Shown: piece by piece, positions 7,839 through 9,264 of the stretch
How the letters are laid out: each line of letters starts with the position of its first letter
Position numbering within the stretch: the first letter of the stretch is position 1
Notes under the pieces: generated by a model
Told to the model about the DNA's origin: nothing
Seen by the model: the letters and a program-made list of their open reading frames with translations, nothing else
The model's database searches: none
Assembly: GCA_964466645.1 (NCBI GenBank)
Contig: CAYXPB010000216.1
Coordinates: forward strand, 1 to 9,264
Direction: 5' to 3'
Length of the DNA: 9,264 nucleotides
Origin: Acetivibrio sp964466645
GTDB lineage: Bacteria; Bacillota; Clostridia; Acetivibrionales; Acetivibrionaceae
Position numbers and translations under genes: made by a program

Positions 7839-7869
7839 ATTATATCTATAATCTTATACGACAAATCAA
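7839..7869 (-). promoter_or_regulatory. Possible vegetative promoter of the sigma/anti-sigma operon
   Basis: On the - strand TTGATT (7864-7869) and TATAAT (7839-7844) are separated by 19 nt, ahead of the sigma gene. The -10 box is perfect, but the spacer is long and the -35 box matches only in part. A CGTAT, reminiscent of ECF -10 sites, lies at 7856-7860 between them. Tentative. Confidence 0.3.
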
Positions 7870-7938
7870 TTAACAAAGTAACGAGTTAGAACATTTTAAC
7901 TTATACAATTATACAATATTTTATTTAGTATACGCTGA

Positions 7939-8025
7939 TTATATTGCGGCGGAGTGATTTGCAGGTTTATTTGGATCACTTATATGCCGATTTTCACTAG
8001 CTTCTTTGATACTTATATATTTCAA
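7939..8025 (-). pseudogene. Remnant of a small helix-turn-helix protein (28 codons)
   Basis: A TTG start with a good ribosome binding site (AGAGGTG, 6 nt spacing) opens a 28-codon frame. It begins KYISIKEASENRHIS, then goes on with DPNKPANHSAAI and a TAA stop. The opening closely resembles the first helix of small MerR/excisionase-like helix-turn-helix proteins of Clostridia (pattern 'M-K-Y-I-S-I-K-E-A-S-E-K-W-x-I-S', usually about 60-70 residues or more). The recognition helix and wing are absent, so an internal deletion is likely and DNA binding is not expected. It starts 22 bp from the palindrome at 8048-8067 and would be transcribed away from it. It may still be translated as a short peptide. 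The family match is from memory and not checked. Confidence 0.45.
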
Positions 8026-8047
8026 TCTAAACACCTCTATAATCATT

Positions 8048-8067
8048 TTATACCGATATTGGTATAA
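8048..8067. promoter_or_regulatory. 20-bp near-perfect palindrome overlapping a -10 box, likely operator
   Basis: TTATACCGATATTGGTATAA is symmetric at 9 of 10 base pairs. On the + strand its right arm forms TATAAT (8063-8068). On the - strand its left arm gives TATAAA. A repressor dimer bound here would block transcription in both directions: rightward to the hydrolase and leftward to the short helix-turn-helix remnant. The size and symmetry fit TetR- or MarR-type operators. The -35 region is poor on both sides (TAATCA at 8040-8045 on +). No intact regulator gene is present in the window. Confidence 0.5.
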
Positions 8068-8099
8068 TGTTATTCTGAGTTTAGTATTAGGCCATTTAA

Positions 8100-8236
8100 A
8101 AAATTTACGGAAAGGTACTTGAGGTTATTCCTAAAACACGTCAACTGGCATATAATTAGGTAGTAATCTGTCAAAAGAGGTTTTAAAGAATGATGTAAGA
8201 GAAACATTAAAAGGGTATAAAGCAAAGGGGTGTTAA
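8100..8236 (+). pseudogene. Frameshifted remnant of a protein C-terminus, possibly a lost regulator
   Basis: Two adjoining frames read as one protein end if a single base was lost near 8156. The first (8100-8156) gives KIYGKVLEVIPKTRQLAYN. The second (8156-8233) continues LGSNLSKEVLKNDVRETLKG and ends YKAKGC before TAA at 8234-8236. The stop lies one base before the GTG of the hydrolase gene, the spacing of an operon partner. There is no start codon with a ribosome binding site. Lying between a palindromic operator and the hydrolase, it may be what is left of an autoregulated repressor gene, but no family can be named from such a short piece. Confidence 0.35.
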
Positions 8237-8237
8237 T

Positions 8238-9264
8238 GTGAAAAGTAAGAAAAAAAGGGTCATTAAAATTATAAGTATAGGTTTAATTGTGTTTTTAGTA
8301 ATATCACCATTGTTACTTTCTTACTTGGTCTATAAGATGAACTTTGGTAACAGGTATGAAACTATATCTTGGATGGAACGTAGTCTTAATGAATTTGAGG
8401 GATTAATTTCGGAAAGATATACCTTTGAATCAAATAAAGGACAACAATTGGTAGGTTATAAATATTTCAAAGAAAATGAAAGTGTAAAAGGAATAATAGT
8501 TATCGCTCATGGACTTGGAGGGGGAGGCCATAACTCTTATATGGATGTTGCCAATTACTTAGCAACATACGGATATATTGTTTTTGCATATGATGCCACT
8601 GGTAATGATGAAAGTGAGGGTGACTCTGTAAAAGGCATTCCTCAAGGATTGATTGACCTTGATTATGCTATTGACTTTATTAAAGGGAACGATGAGTTTG
8701 ATAATTTGCCAATTATGTTGTTTGGGCATAGTTGGGGTGCATATTCTGCTGGTAGTGTTTTAAATATCCATCCTGATGTTAAAGCGGTTGTTATGGTTGC
8801 TGGGTTTAACAAGTCTCTTGACATAATGAAAGAAGAAGGTCAGCGGATAATGGGGGAAAGTATAAGTGTTTTAATGCCAGGTTTCTTTTTACTTGAGAAA
8901 ATAAAATTTGGTCATTATTCTTCATACAACTGTATCGATGGTTTTGAGGCTTCAAATGCAGGCGTAATGGTTATACAAAGCGTAGATGATAAAATGGTAT
9001 CATTTGAAAATCATTTTAAAGTGTTTTTAGAAAAATATCAAGATAATACACGTTTCAAATTTGTTCAGTTTGAAGACAGAGGACATGATTATGTTTATTA
9101 CAATGATGCTTCTAGACAGTATAAAGATCAATTTGACGAGCAATTTAAGGAGTATTTAAATACCTTAAATACGGAATTAACTGCGGAAATAAAGACGACG
9201 TACATGAACAAGTACCTAAACAAAACTAAGTTATTTGAGTTTGATACAGAATTGATGGGTAGGA
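8238..9264 (+). CDS. Membrane-anchored alpha/beta hydrolase (3' end outside window)
   Basis: An open frame of 342 codons with no stop before the right edge. GTG at 8238 is the start, with GGGG (8227-8230) 7 nt upstream; the ATG at 8236 is out of frame. A basic N-terminus and a hydrophobic helix (about residues 11-32) anchor the protein in the membrane, with the catalytic part probably outside. The hydrolase signs are the oxyanion turn AHGLGGGG (90-97), the nucleophile S165 in GHSWG (163-167), a likely acid D250 or D251 in IQSVDDKMV, and H283 in EDRGHDYV. It belongs to the serine aminopeptidase/lysophospholipase-like (Hydrolase_4) group; substrate unknown. The triad is complete, so it should be active. 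It may be controlled from the promoter with the palindrome at 8048-8067. Confidence 0.85.
   Translation, partial: MKSKKKRVIKIISIGLIVFLVISPLLLSYLVYKMNFGNRYETISWMERSLNEFEGLISERYTFESNKGQQLVGYKYFKENESVKGIIVIAHGLGGGGHNSYMDVANYLATYGYIVFAYDATGNDESEGDSVKGIPQGLIDLDYAIDFIKGNDEFDNLPIMLFGHSWGAYSAGSVLNIHPDVKAVVMVAGFNKSLDIMKEEGQRIMGESISVLMPGFFLLEKIKFGHYSSYNCIDGFEASNAGVMVIQSVDDKMVSFENHFKVFLEKYQDNTRFKFVQFEDRGHDYVYYNDASRQYKDQFDEQFKEYLNTLNTELTAEIKTTYMNKYLNKTKLFEFDTELMGR

Noticed and set aside
7845..7863. Auto-regulated ECF promoter using the CGTAT motif
   Set aside because: No TGAAAC- or TGTAAC-like box at 15-17 nt upstream of either CGTA.
7804..8237. tRNA or riboswitch in the intergenic region
   Set aside because: No cloverleaf-like stems, T-loop sequence or known aptamer core could be found.

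Overview
The window looks like chromosomal DNA from a low-GC Gram-positive bacterium, most likely a member of the Clostridia. The basis is strong Shine-Dalgarno sites (GGAGG types), TTG and GTG starts, a SigW-like ECF sigma/anti-sigma pair and AT-rich intergenic DNA. This placement is inference; there is no rRNA or other marker gene.

Region 1 (1-5027, + strand) is the downstream part of a phage-defence operon of the BREX type, best matched by the type 4 layout (brxP-brxC-pglZ-brxL). It holds the 3' end of a large gene that is probably brxC, a pglZ gene with the full set of alkaline-phosphatase-superfamily motifs, and a brxL gene with Walker A, Walker B and sensor-1 motifs. The genes are tightly packed: a short overlap between the first two, and 12 nt between pglZ and brxL with the ribosome binding site lying over the pglZ stop codon. 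The brxL gene runs into a 132-base block of N (4731-4862). After the gap the only convincing frame is a different one. It encodes the last 54 residues of a Cys-containing small protein, or possibly a frame-displaced BrxL tail. brxP and most of brxC must lie left of the window.

Region 2 (5028-5663) has no gene. Its main content is a 176-bp foldback element (5386-5561) with 18-bp imperfect terminal inverted repeats, a 31-bp inner stem and a small apical hairpin. All four wobble positions are G-U when the + strand is read as RNA.

Region 3 (5664-7803, - strand) is an ECF sigma factor gene followed, with overlapping ends, by its anti-sigma factor. The anti-sigma factor has an N-terminal zinc-binding (ZAS) motif, one membrane helix and a long outer domain with propeller-like 'PDG' repeats.

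Region 4 (7804-8237) looks like a small gene graveyard. It holds a short - strand helix-turn-helix-like ORF with a good ribosome binding site (7939-8025), a 20-bp near-perfect palindrome overlapping a TATAAT box (8048-8067), and a frameshifted remnant of a protein C-terminus (about 8100-8236) that stops one base before the next gene.

Region 5 (8238-9264, + strand) is a membrane-anchored alpha/beta hydrolase gene that starts with GTG and runs off the right edge. The BREX part is visibly richer in G and C than the part to the right of the foldback element, which is consistent with a defence island inserted next to ordinary chromosomal genes.
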